Source: JBEEMU01 sp043778315 (GTDB lineage: Bacteria > Bacteroidota > Bacteroidia > Chitinophagales > Saprospiraceae). From it: a DNA stretch of 6,576 bases. Below the pieces are notes generated by a model that ran no database searches, was not told where the DNA came from, and worked only from the letters and a program-made list of their open reading frames with translations. The stretch covers positions 1 to 6,576 of the forward strand of contig JAYWGJ010000200.1 of NCBI GenBank assembly GCA_043778315.1, read 5' to 3'. Below, piece after piece: positions 1-6,576 of this stretch. The position numbers and the translations under genes were made by a program. The first letter of the stretch is position 1; every line of letters starts with the position of its first letter.

Positions 1-92
1 TGGCTATCCGACACCTGGCTATCTCTGCCGCTATGCGATTATAGTGCAGACAACAAGTAATAAACGTGCGATATGGTTTTAAAAAAAACTAT
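1..92 (+). other. Possible 3' tail of an unidentified rightward gene, then AT-rich spacer
   Basis: This stretch precedes the end of the leftward methyltransferase gene. Two rightward frames are open from the window edge: one ends at TAA 58-60 (last residues SADNK) and the other at TAA 80-82 (last residues NKRAIWF). Either could be the C-terminus of a gene converging on the methyltransferase. The open stretches are too short to choose between them or to name a family. There is no CAT on the + strand here, so no ATG-started leftward gene begins in it. An 8-bp direct repeat (TGGCTATC at 1-8 and 16-23) is probably chance. The A/T run at 77-88 lacks a GC stem, so I do not call a terminator. Confidence 0.25.
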
Positions 93-791
93 TTACTTCG
101 CTGCCGTGATATAATATTGTCCGCCGATAGGCAACCATTTTAGTAGCGGCTCGATGCCGAGTAGCGGCTTGAACAGCTTGTGTCGCGGCACAAACAGTGT
201 GAAATCAATGGTACACGCGCCAAAATACGTCGTTTTGAACAGTTTTTTGGAATATGCGGGCGTGAGTAATACCGCATCTTCATCAAACGGACAAGTATTG
301 ATAGCCTTCATCGTGAGCGGATTGTGCGGATTATGCTCAAAAATATACAGCTTTCCGCCTGGTTTCAGCACTCTATACACTTCGTTGATGATGGTTTGAT
401 GCAGCTTGTGTTCGATGTGATGCAATACGCAAGCGATAAAACATACATCAAAACTATTGCTTTCCATCGGAATTTCGGTGCCATTATAAGGTGTAAAAGT
501 CGCGTTCGGCAGCGCACGCGCGCGTCCTTCGGCGAGGCTTTCCTCCGAAATGTCGATACCTGTATAGTAGCTTTCCGGGAAATATTTTTGAAAAAATACA
601 CCCGAAATACCATCGCCGCAGCCCAAATCCAAGATTTTCAAATCCTTTTTTTGCGCTGTCAATTGGTGTACAATATCAATTTTATATTCTGCAAAATAAT
701 CGCTATCCGCGCCCGTCACCTGTATATTTTGGTTGTGAATGCTGCGGTAATCCTTTGCAAATTGGTCAAAATTATCAAAATTACGCTCCAT
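93..791 (-). CDS. Class I SAM-dependent methyltransferase
   Basis: This 232-residue protein should transfer a methyl group from S-adenosylmethionine to an unidentified substrate in the cytoplasm. It has a Rossmann-type methyltransferase fold: motif I LDLGCGDG at about residues 54-61, the acidic residue after strand 2 in GID (D80), a post-motif stretch FDVCFIACVLHHI (114-126) and motif III-like VLKPGGKLYIFEHNP (141-155). The segment EHNPHNPLT followed by NTCPFDEDAVLL (152-176) resembles a subgroup I associate with glycan or natural-product loci; this is family recall, and the substrate is not shown. There is no signal peptide or membrane segment. The ATG at 789-791 is the only sensible start, since the next Met is residue 109, beyond motif I. 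No Shine-Dalgarno sequence precedes it, and a -7-like element lies only four bases upstream. The gene is divergent from gltX. Confidence 0.9.
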   Translation of the reverse strand: MERNFDNFDQFAKDYRSIHNQNIQVTGADSDYFAEYKIDIVHQLTAQKKDLKILDLGCGDGISGVFFQKYFPESYYTGIDISEESLAEGRARALPNATFTPYNGTEIPMESNSFDVCFIACVLHHIEHKLHQTIINEVYRVLKPGGKLYIFEHNPHNPLTMKAINTCPFDEDAVLLTPAYSKKLFKTTYFGACTIDFTLFVPRHKLFKPLLGIEPLLKWLPIGGQYYITAAK

Positions 792-795
792 ACCG

Positions 796-830
796 CAAAA
801 ATAAGTATAAGTTAAGTGTTATTCATCAAA
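796..830 (-). promoter_or_regulatory. Putative Bacteroidota-type promoter of the methyltransferase gene
   Basis: Read leftward, TATTTTTG at 803-796 fits the Bacteroidota -7 consensus TAnnTTTG. TTTG at 830-827 could be the -33 element. The 23-bp spacer is at the long end of the accepted range. Only four bases separate the -7 element from the ATG at 791, so transcription would begin at or very near the start codon. The match is visible in the sequence; its use as a promoter is inference, because such motifs arise easily in AT-rich DNA. Confidence 0.35.
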
Positions 831-866
831 ATAGACAATTTTTCTTATTTTTTCCTTGAAAAAGAC

Positions 867-874
867 TACCTTTG
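867..874 (+). promoter_or_regulatory. Putative -7 element of the gltX promoter
   Basis: TACCTTTG, followed by C, is an exact match to the Bacteroidota sigma-factor -7 consensus TAnnTTTG. It lies 48 bases before the gltX start codon, which would give a leader of about 40 nt. The expected -33 region (about 840-850) is T-rich but has no clear TTTG; the TTG at 856-858 is too close. The leader (875-922) is AT-rich, with no Shine-Dalgarno sequence or obvious structure. A T-box or riboswitch is not evident. Confidence 0.5.
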
Positions 875-922
875 CAAGTATTTTAAATAAATTTTTTTAT
901 TCTTTTTAACACCAACTGAAAA

Positions 923-2473
923 ATGGTTCGAGTTCGTTTTGCGCCGTCGCCTACTGGCGCGCTACACATTGGCGGCGTGCGTACCGCGTTGTACAATTAT
1001 TTATTTGCTAAAAAACACAACGGCACGTTCCTGCTGCGCATAGAAGACACCGACCAAACGCGGTTTGTGGAAGGCGCGGAAGACTATATTATACAAGCCT
1101 TAAAGTGGTGTGGCATCGCGCCGACCGAAGGGCAGGGCTGCGGCGGAGGCGACTACGCGCCGTACCGACAAAGCGACCGTATGGCGATTTATCAGCAATA
1201 CGCAGAGCAATTAATCGCCTCGGGCGACGCTTATTATGCCTTTGACAGCAACGAAGAATTGGCGGCGATACGCCAATTATACGAAGCCAAAAAAGAAAAT
1301 TTTGCTTACGATGCAGCCCTTCGGCTCACGATGCGCAACTCGCTCACGCTGCCCGACGCGCAGGTAAAAGCACTGCTTACCGCTAATACGCCGCACGTTA
1401 TCCGCTTTCGCGTACCTGACGGCGACGGCTCGGTCGTCTTTCAAGACACGATACGCGGCGAAGTCAAATTTGCGTATAAACAATTGGACGACAAGGTATT
1501 AGTGAAAGGTGACGGCTTGCCGACCTATCATTTGGCGCACCTTGTTGATGATTATTTGATGCGTATTACGCACGTTATTCGTGGCGAAGAGTGGTTGAGC
1601 AGCGCGCCGCTACACGTCTTATTATACAAGGCGTTGGGCTGGGAAGCGGCGTTGCCTGTATTTGCACACTTGCCGTTAATCATGCGTCCCGACGGCAAAG
1701 GCAAACTCTCTAAACGCGACGGCGACCGCTTCGGCATTCCCGTTTTTCCGCTCCATTTCGAACACCCTGTAAGCGGCGAAACCTCGACGGGTTACGACGA
1801 AAAAGGCTTTTTGCCCGAAGCTGTCGTTAATTTTATGGCGTTGTTTGGCTGGTCGCCTGGCGACGATATTGAGCTGATGACCTTGTCGGAAATGGTAGAT
1901 TTATTTTCGATGGAACGCATCAATAAGGCTGGCGCGAAGTTTGACTACAAAAAAGCAGTTTGGGTAAACCAAGAATATATTTTGAAAATGGACGTAGCCG
2001 AACTCACCGAGCGCGCCCGTCCGTTTCTCGCGCCGCACATCAGCGACACACCTTACAATAATACTGCTTATTTGACCGCTTTTACGCGGCTTTTTCAGGC
2101 GCGGGTGCCCCTTTTAACCGATTTTTGGACGCAGGGTTATTATTGCTTTACGCCAATAAACCACTTCGATACCGCTACTTTGCGCAAAAAATGGAAGCCC
2201 GAAACGGCGGCTGTTTTGACTAATTTGATAGCGGAATTACAAAAAATAAATGATTTTTCTGCTGCGACTATCGACGCGACAATTCATGATTTTATTGCGA
2301 AGCACGAACTGAAAATGGGTGAATTGATGCCAATTTTGCGCATCGCGCTCACGGGCGTAATGCAAGGACCCGCCGTACACGAAGTAGCGGCTTTATTAGG
2401 CGAAAGCCGTACCATCGAACGCCTACAAACGGCTGTAACGGAGTTTGACACAATGGTAACAAATGCGTTATAA
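923..2473 (+). CDS. gltX: Glutamyl-tRNA synthetase
   Basis: This enzyme charges tRNA-Glu with glutamate using ATP, in the cytoplasm. The 516 residues match the usual length of bacterial class I GluRS. The N-terminal catalytic domain has RFAPSPTG (5-12), the HIGH-type motif HIGG (15-18), RIEDTD (39-44), GLPTYHLAHLVDDYLM (198-213), RGEEWLSS (220-227) and the KMSKS-type loop KLSKR (261-265). Residues about 270-300 carry a segment (around HPVSGETSTGYDEKGFLPEA) that I associate with Bacteroidota GluRS. The C-terminal anticodon-binding part includes LRIALTGVMQGP (472-483). The cysteine/histidine zinc ligands of the E. coli enzyme are absent (AYYAFDS at 103-109). The ATG at 923 places the first catalytic motif at the expected distance. 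It has an A-rich leader without a Shine-Dalgarno sequence. Discriminating versus non-discriminating specificity cannot be told by eye. Confidence 0.98.
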   Translation: MVRVRFAPSPTGALHIGGVRTALYNYLFAKKHNGTFLLRIEDTDQTRFVEGAEDYIIQALKWCGIAPTEGQGCGGGDYAPYRQSDRMAIYQQYAEQLIASGDAYYAFDSNEELAAIRQLYEAKKENFAYDAALRLTMRNSLTLPDAQVKALLTANTPHVIRFRVPDGDGSVVFQDTIRGEVKFAYKQLDDKVLVKGDGLPTYHLAHLVDDYLMRITHVIRGEEWLSSAPLHVLLYKALGWEAALPVFAHLPLIMRPDGKGKLSKRDGDRFGIPVFPLHFEHPVSGETSTGYDEKGFLPEAVVNFMALFGWSPGDDIELMTLSEMVDLFSMERINKAGAKFDYKKAVWVNQEYILKMDVAELTERARPFLAPHISDTPYNNTAYLTAFTRLFQARVPLLTDFWTQGYYCFTPINHFDTATLRKKWKPETAAVLTNLIAELQKINDFSAATIDATIHDFIAKHELKMGELMPILRIALTGVMQGPAVHEVAALLGESRTIERLQTAVTEFDTMVTNAL

Positions 2474-2514
2474 TTACAATATTAGCATTATTTTTAATAA
2501 TAAAACGAATAATA

Positions 2515-2546
2515 TTTTTTTATAAACAAAAAAATTCGCACTTTTG
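2515..2546 (+). promoter_or_regulatory. Weak candidate promoter upstream of the PpiD-like gene
   Basis: The 179-base gap between gltX and the next gene is about four-fifths A/T. CACTTTTG (2539-2546) differs from the Bacteroidota -7 consensus TAnnTTTG at one position. A T-run (2515-2520) lies 18 bases upstream, where a -33 element would be expected. Use of this site would leave a leader of about 100 nt. A second near match (TCTGTTTG, 2550-2557) is equally possible. The gap length suggests the gene has its own promoter, but the exact site is uncertain. Confidence 0.25.
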
Positions 2547-2652
2547 CGCTCTGTTTGGGCTTATTATATTTAATTATATCAAAATAATACCCTTATTTAA
2601 TACTTAAATTCTTTATTTTCACAAAATTACGATACCATAAACTTCGTTCCTA

Positions 2653-4779
2653 ATGAACATTATTACAGTTCTTCGCAACAACACTTGGGTAATTCCTACC
2701 TTAATTGGTGTTGGTATGGTAGGTTTTATCCTACAAGACTCCCTCAATTCTAAAACGGGCGGCATTTTTTTTAACTCTGATTCTGTTGGCAATATTGCGG
2801 GTAGAGACGTGTCACAAAAAGAATTTTACAATTTAGAAAAAGAGCTTTTCGACGGCAAGCAAGGCGGTAACTCGTTTGAGCAGCGCGACCAACTTTGGAA
2901 CTACTTGATTTCTACGACGCTTATCGACAAATCAGCCGAAAAACTCGGCTTGGGCGTTGGCAAAACAGAAATGGACGACCTGATGACAGGCGCGAACATG
3001 AGTCCTGTGGTGCGCCAAGAGTTTTCGCAGAACGGTCAGATGAACACCGAGGTTTTGGGTCAATTTGTGCAGTTGTACAAAGGCAACCGCAGTACGTTGC
3101 AGCCTGAGCAGAAAAAATATTTCGAGAAATTGGAGAATAGAGTGCGCATCGATGCGTTGCAACAAAAAATGATTGCGATGGCACAAAATGCGATTTATAC
3201 GCCGAAATGGATGATTGATATGGAGCAGGCGCGCAGCACGCCCGTCGATTTCAAATTCGTTCCCGTACCTTACGCACTCGTGAAAGATGACGAGGTGAAA
3301 GTGACCGACGCGGATTTAAAAGCATATATTGCGGCACATTCCAAACTATTTACGAACGACGAAGAGGTGCGCACCGTAGCTTATGCGGCTATCATGGTTG
3401 CGCCGTCGGCGGCTGATTCTGCTGTGGTATTGAAAGATATGCAAGCGCAAACCGAAGGCTTGCGCGCTGCGAGCGGCGAAAAAGGCGACTCAACATATTG
3501 TGCTAATAACTACGGTGACTTCAAAGGCGTATTTTTGAATAAAGCGGGTATTTCGGGTGTTTCACCCAAAATAGCAGACTCGGTATTTAAAGTACCCGTA
3601 GGAACGGTAATCGGACCGTTCGCGGAAGCAGGCGTTTTTCGTACCGCGAAATTGGTGGTGCGTCAGTCGTTCGCGGATTCTGCGAAAGCACGACACATAT
3701 TAATACAGCCGTCGCAAACGCTCACCGAAGCGCAAGTAAAAACCAAAATTGATAGCATCAAAGGCTTGATAGAAAAAGGCGCGATGCGTTTTGATAGTGC
3801 CGCTATAAAAATGAGCGCGGACAAAGGTTCGGCTATCAAAGGCGGCGAATTGGCTACGGTTGGTTTTGGCGCGTATGTACCCGAATTTAATAAAGTAGTA
3901 TTTGAAACAGGCGCAATAGGCAAATTATACGTTGTGAAAACGCAGTTTGGCTATCACCTTATCGAGGTATTATCGCGCAAAGGCGCGTCTGACCGCGTGA
4001 AAATAGCATATCTGACCAAACCGATTGTACCGAGCAAAGAAACGGAAGGCAATGCTTACCGCAAAGCAACCGAATTGGCACAAAAAAATAGAACGGTAGA
4101 GGCATTAGAAAAAGCTGCGAAAGCAGACAAAACTATGGCTTTCCAATTAGTGCCAAACGTGAAAATCAACGATTATCAGGCGCAAGGTTTAGAGTCTGGC
4201 GATGTATCGCGCAACGTCATCAAGTGGGCGTTTGACAACAGCGAAGGCAATGTTTCGCCCGAAGTTTACGGCTACATAGACCCTGTCAATCAATACACTA
4301 ATCGCTATGTGGTGGCTGGTGTGAAGTCGCGCACGCCGAAAGGTTTAGCGACGGTTGATGACGTGCGTGAAGCGGTTGCGACGAAAGTACGCAACGAGAA
4401 AAAAGCGGAATTGATAAAAGCGAAAATCGGTACGGTAACTACTTTGGAAAGTGTAATCGCTAAATACGCTGGTTTGGAGGTAAAAGATGCAGCAGGTGTG
4501 ACGATGAACTCGCCGTTTGTACCTGGTTTGGGTAACGAGCCGAAAGCGATAGCTGCCGTATTAGGCACTGCCGTTAATAAAGTTTCAAAACCGATTGTGG
4601 GCAACGAAGGTGTTTTTGTAGTGATGCCAACGAACAAACCTGCCGCACAACCCGTAGCAGATTACAAAATGGCGCGTATGCAAATGGACGCACAAATCAA
4701 GCAAGGAACGCCACAAGGCTATATGAATGCGATACGCAAAAACGCGGTTATTACCGATACGCGGTACAAATTTTTCTAG
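2653..4779 (+). CDS. Membrane-anchored peptidyl-prolyl isomerase, PpiD/SurA type
   Basis: This 708-residue foldase should help exported proteins fold after translocation, catalysing cis-trans isomerisation at proline. A short N-terminal segment precedes one hydrophobic helix (about residues 12-28, WVIPTLIGVGMVGFILQ). This is an uncleaved anchor placing the rest in the periplasm, as in PpiD. Next comes a SurA_N-like helical region (about 44-200, with NIAGRDVSQKEF near the start). One parvulin domain spans about 343-441: ARHILIQ (H348), D390 in DKGSAIKGGE, the VPEF segment and TQFGYHLIEV (H435). The residues expected in an active parvulin are present. The C-terminal 260 residues have no motif I can name. 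Length and layout match the Bacteroidota PpiD form. The ATG at 2653 places the anchor at the extreme N-terminus; no Shine-Dalgarno sequence is seen. It converges on the TPR gene across a shared terminator. Confidence 0.9.
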   Translation: MNIITVLRNNTWVIPTLIGVGMVGFILQDSLNSKTGGIFFNSDSVGNIAGRDVSQKEFYNLEKELFDGKQGGNSFEQRDQLWNYLISTTLIDKSAEKLGLGVGKTEMDDLMTGANMSPVVRQEFSQNGQMNTEVLGQFVQLYKGNRSTLQPEQKKYFEKLENRVRIDALQQKMIAMAQNAIYTPKWMIDMEQARSTPVDFKFVPVPYALVKDDEVKVTDADLKAYIAAHSKLFTNDEEVRTVAYAAIMVAPSAADSAVVLKDMQAQTEGLRAASGEKGDSTYCANNYGDFKGVFLNKAGISGVSPKIADSVFKVPVGTVIGPFAEAGVFRTAKLVVRQSFADSAKARHILIQPSQTLTEAQVKTKIDSIKGLIEKGAMRFDSAAIKMSADKGSAIKGGELATVGFGAYVPEFNKVVFETGAIGKLYVVKTQFGYHLIEVLSRKGASDRVKIAYLTKPIVPSKETEGNAYRKATELAQKNRTVEALEKAAKADKTMAFQLVPNVKINDYQAQGLESGDVSRNVIKWAFDNSEGNVSPEVYGYIDPVNQYTNRYVVAGVKSRTPKGLATVDDVREAVATKVRNEKKAELIKAKIGTVTTLESVIAKYAGLEVKDAAGVTMNSPFVPGLGNEPKAIAAVLGTAVNKVSKPIVGNEGVFVVMPTNKPAAQPVADYKMARMQMDAQIKQGTPQGYMNAIRKNAVITDTRYKFF

Positions 4780-4801
4780 GATTTTGATTACAATGTGAAC
4801 T

Positions 4802-4838
4802 AAAAAAGCCCTTACCGAAACTCGGTCAGGGCTTTTTT
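4802..4838. terminator. Bidirectional rho-independent terminator
   Basis: A near-perfect hairpin fills most of the 76-base gap between two convergent stop codons (TAG 4777-4779 and, leftward, TAA 4858-4856). The outer arms are A6+GCCCT (4802-4812) and AGGGC+T6 (4828-4838). After a single T/C mismatch (4813/4827), the inner arms ACCGA (4814-4818) and TCGGT (4822-4826) close on a three-base loop, AAC. The T-run follows the stem on either strand, so it should stop transcripts from both the PpiD-like gene and the TPR gene. Confidence 0.93.
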
Positions 4839-4855
4839 AATACCAATTTTGATTA

Positions 4856-6576
4856 TTATTTATCCGTTTTTTTAGCCGTTACTGACGTAGTTACTTCATA
4901 ATCGCCGCAAAGCGACTCGAACATTTTACGCCCTTTTACCGAGCCTAATTCTTTGGCTTGATACCAATCGTCGCACGGATTATACTCGCCGCCTAAGGCG
5001 CGTTTTGCCAATGCGCGGTTCAAATAAGCGGCAACGTAGTCTTTTTTCATTTCTACTGCCGTCGTGTAAGAATTGATGGCATCTTTGAATTGTTGCAAAT
5101 CAAAATAAATATTTGCTTTATTATAATGCGCTTCGGGCATATTTGGCGCGAGCGCAATAGCTTTATCTACGTCTTCGAGCGCAGCGTGAAAGTCCAAAAT
5201 TTGGTTGCGCGAAATGGCGCGGTTGAGGTAGGCGGCTGCGTTTTTGTCGTCCATCGCTATCAGTTTATCTAGCTCCTCTATTGCGCCTTTGTGGTTGTCG
5301 GCGGTTGCGCGGCGACGCGCCTCGTTGAATAAACTCCGTTTGATGTCTGCCTCGTTTACTTTTTCTGGCGCGGTGCTATTTGGTTTTGCTACTTCTACTA
5401 TTGGTTTTGCGTTGGGCGAAACACCGAGTTGCTCGACTTTTGCTTTGGCTGCGTCTGTACTTTTATTGCTTTCGGCGGATTTGCTTTCTGGCTGCTTGTC
5501 GCCTTTGGCAGGCTGCGGTGTGAACGCTGGTGCTTTCGGTTTTTGGGGTGGCGTTTCTGCTTTTTTTGTTTCCTCGCCTTGCCGACCCGAGGGGCTGCTG
5601 CCCTTAGTGGCAGCAGCCCCTCCGCCTTCTGTATAGCTCGTGCTACCCAAGTATTCCACTTCTACACTCGCCAATATTTCTTTATTTTCTGCTGGTTTTG
5701 GTGCTTCCATTACTTTTACTGGCACTGCTACTTTTTCTACTACTTTTTCTATTGCTTTCGGCGCAACTACTGCCGCTGCCACTTCTTTTTTAGGCATTTC
5801 AGTCACTTTTTCTGCTACTTTTTCTACTGCTTTCGGCGTTTCTTTTTTTTGCATTTCTATCTTTTCTGCCACCTTTTCTACCGCTCTGGAAGCCTCAACT
5901 TTTATGGTCTTCGGCTCAACCTTTACTTCCTTTGGTGGCGTTACCGCTTTCGGAGCTTCGTTTTTGCCTGCTTTTTCCTCTATGGTGAGGTTTGTTTTTT
6001 TCTGTTGTATTGCGGCTGCTTTTGCTGCGTTTTCTTTTTTAGCAATATCAATTTTTTGCGCCCGTATTTCTTCTGCGGTGGCTACTCTATCATTTTTGGG
6101 TTGTAAGGCTTGGTCGTCGTCCATTCGGCGACGGCGCGTGGGCGGCGTAGTTTCGTTTTCGCCTGCCGTCGTTGCGTCGGCTACTTCTGGTAGCGCGTCG
6201 GCTGCTTTCACCTGTTTTGGCGTTTGGGTCGGTATGGTTTTTACCGTCACTACTTGTGGCGTTACTGCCGCAGGCACGGTTTCTGTTTTAACCGTCATCT
6301 CTTTTGCCGTTGGTTTTGGCTGCTCCGTCTTTTCGGGTGCAGAAGTTGGCGTAGTTACTATCATTTTGCTGCCGCCCATTTTTGCTGCTTCTTGTCGGTC
6401 GGCTTCTGCCTGTACCGTCAAGCCCATTTTGTCGCTCACTTGGCTGCGAAATATATAGTAATCCGCATTCGTTGAGTTCGATGCAATCGCTTTATTAATA
6501 TCATACATCGCACCCTGAAAATCGCCTTTGTTTTGTTTAATCTGCCCGCGATACGCATACGCCTCCGCGCTACCCG
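4856..6576 (-). CDS. TPR-repeat protein with a long disordered K/E/P/A-rich linker (5' end outside window)
   Basis: The reading frame has no stop through the right edge, so 572 residues are visible and the true N-terminus is missing. The ATG at 6508 lies inside a TPR repeat: the codons before it encode AEAYAYRGQIKQNKGDFQGA, so it is not the real start. The visible order is one full TPR (about 3-36) and a partial second (37-66); a roughly 340-residue low-complexity linker (about 70-410) with repeated AVEKVAEK units and an RRRR run; then four C-terminal TPRs (about 414-547), the last ending in the CDDWYQAKELG form common in Bacteroidota TPR proteins. TPRs bind proteins, so a scaffold or assembly role is likely, but no partner is indicated. 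Localisation cannot be judged without the N-terminus. A GC-rich inverted repeat lies in the linker. Confidence 0.85.
   Translation of the reverse strand, partial: GSAEAYAYRGQIKQNKGDFQGAMYDINKAIASNSTNADYYIFRSQVSDKMGLTVQAEADRQEAAKMGGSKMIVTTPTSAPEKTEQPKPTAKEMTVKTETVPAAVTPQVVTVKTIPTQTPKQVKAADALPEVADATTAGENETTPPTRRRRMDDDQALQPKNDRVATAEEIRAQKIDIAKKENAAKAAAIQQKKTNLTIEEKAGKNEAPKAVTPPKEVKVEPKTIKVEASRAVEKVAEKIEMQKKETPKAVEKVAEKVTEMPKKEVAAAVVAPKAIEKVVEKVAVPVKVMEAPKPAENKEILASVEVEYLGSTSYTEGGGAAATKGSSPSGRQGEETKKAETPPQKPKAPAFTPQPAKGDKQPESKSAESNKSTDAAKAKVEQLGVSPNAKPIVEVAKPNSTAPEKVNEADIKRSLFNEARRRATADNHKGAIEELDKLIAMDDKNAAAYLNRAISRNQILDFHAALEDVDKAIALAPNMPEAHYNKANIYFDLQQFKDAINSYTTAVEMKKDYVAAYLNRALAKRALGGEYNPCDDWYQAKELGSVKGRKMFESLCGDYEVTTSVTAKKTDK
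5589..5622. repeat. Perfect 14-bp GC-rich inverted repeat within the TPR gene
   Basis: GAGGGGCTGCTGCC (5589-5602) and its exact reverse complement GGCAGCAGCCCCTC (5609-5622) flank a six-base loop, CTTAGT. Read leftward it encodes roughly GGAAATKGSSPS in the disordered linker. No T-run follows on either strand, so it does not look like a terminator. The arms are far more GC-rich than the neighbouring T/A-rich linker DNA. The structure is certain from the sequence; its origin as a palindromic mobile or REP-like element is inference. Confidence 0.85.
5732..5884 (-). repeat. Degenerate AVEKVAEK coding repeats in the TPR-protein linker
   Basis: Three copies of an eight-residue unit occur at 5861-5884 (AVEKVAEK), 5807-5830 (AVEKVAEK) and 5732-5755 (AIEKVVEK), read leftward. 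They are separated by K/E/P-rich spacers such as IEMQKKETPK and VTEMPKKEV. The first two encode identical peptides with several synonymous differences, so they are not very recent exact duplications. The spacing is uneven (54 and 75 bases between starts). The units could form short charged helices or coiled-coil-like segments in an otherwise disordered linker. Confidence 0.7.

Noticed and set aside
324..815. Rightward open frame of 163 codons over the methyltransferase
   Set aside because: It is antisense to a well-supported methyltransferase with all core motifs, and its own translation shows no recognisable domain.
875..922. T-box or other riboswitch upstream of gltX
   Set aside because: The leader after the likely promoter is only about 40 nt, with no stable stems or T-box motif.
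2487..2501. AT-only hairpin ATTATT-TTT-AATAAT just after gltX as a possible terminator
   Set aside because: The six-pair stem contains no G or C, and such palindromes are expected by chance in DNA this AT-rich. A gltX terminator is not clearly visible.
4305..4637. Leftward open frame of 110 codons inside the foldase gene
   Set aside because: The rightward 708-codon frame is continuous and has coherent parvulin and SurA_N features; the leftward peptide has none.
5589..5622. The GC-rich inverted repeat as an intrinsic terminator
   Set aside because: There is no T-run after the stem on either strand, and the TPR reading frame passes through it unbroken.
5640..6458. Long rightward open frame (272 codons) opposite the TPR gene, with a second rightward open frame at 5429-6106
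   Set aside because: Their translations are low-complexity Phe/Ser/Thr/Cys/Tyr-rich strings, the expected antisense image of Lys/Glu/Ala codons in the linker. The opposite strand has clear TPR repeats on both sides in one frame.
6506..6508. ATG as the true start of the TPR protein
   Set aside because: The 22 codons before it continue the same frame and complete a TPR helix pair with proper consensus spacing, so the gene begins beyond the right edge.

Overview
The window reads as ordinary chromosomal DNA of a member of the Bacteroidota (Bacteroidetes). Four things support this. The glutamyl-tRNA synthetase has the HIGG/KLSKR form and the extra segment typical of that phylum. The 708-residue membrane-anchored PpiD-type foldase follows the Bacteroidota pattern. 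Start codons lack Shine-Dalgarno sequences and follow A/T-rich leaders. TAnnTTTG-type -7 elements occur upstream of genes. Coding DNA is moderately GC-rich and intergenic DNA is very AT-rich. A finer placement (Saprospiria, Chitinophagia or Cytophagia) cannot be made safely by eye.

Layout from left to right: (1) 1-92 may hold the last codons of an unidentified rightward gene. (2) 93-791, leftward, is a class I SAM-dependent methyltransferase. (3) 792-922 is a divergent promoter region. (4) 923-2473, rightward, is gltX. (5) 2474-2652 is an AT-rich spacer. (6) 2653-4779, rightward, is a PpiD/SurA-type peptidyl-prolyl isomerase. (7) 4780-4855 is a convergent spacer with a strong symmetrical terminator. 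(8) 4856-6576, leftward, is a large TPR protein with a long disordered linker, whose N-terminus lies beyond the right edge.

The genes do not form an obvious pathway. gltX serves translation, the PpiD-like protein serves folding of exported proteins, the methyltransferase is of a type often found near glycan or small-molecule biosynthesis genes, and the TPR protein is probably a scaffold. gltX and the foldase are co-directional, but 179 AT-rich bases separate them and they probably have separate promoters.

I see no defence system, mobile element gene, CRISPR array, tRNA or rRNA. The most unusual signal is a perfect 14-bp GC-rich inverted repeat inside the disordered linker of the TPR gene. 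It sits in a peptide segment whose composition differs from its surroundings, which suggests a small palindromic element embedded in frame in a coding region.
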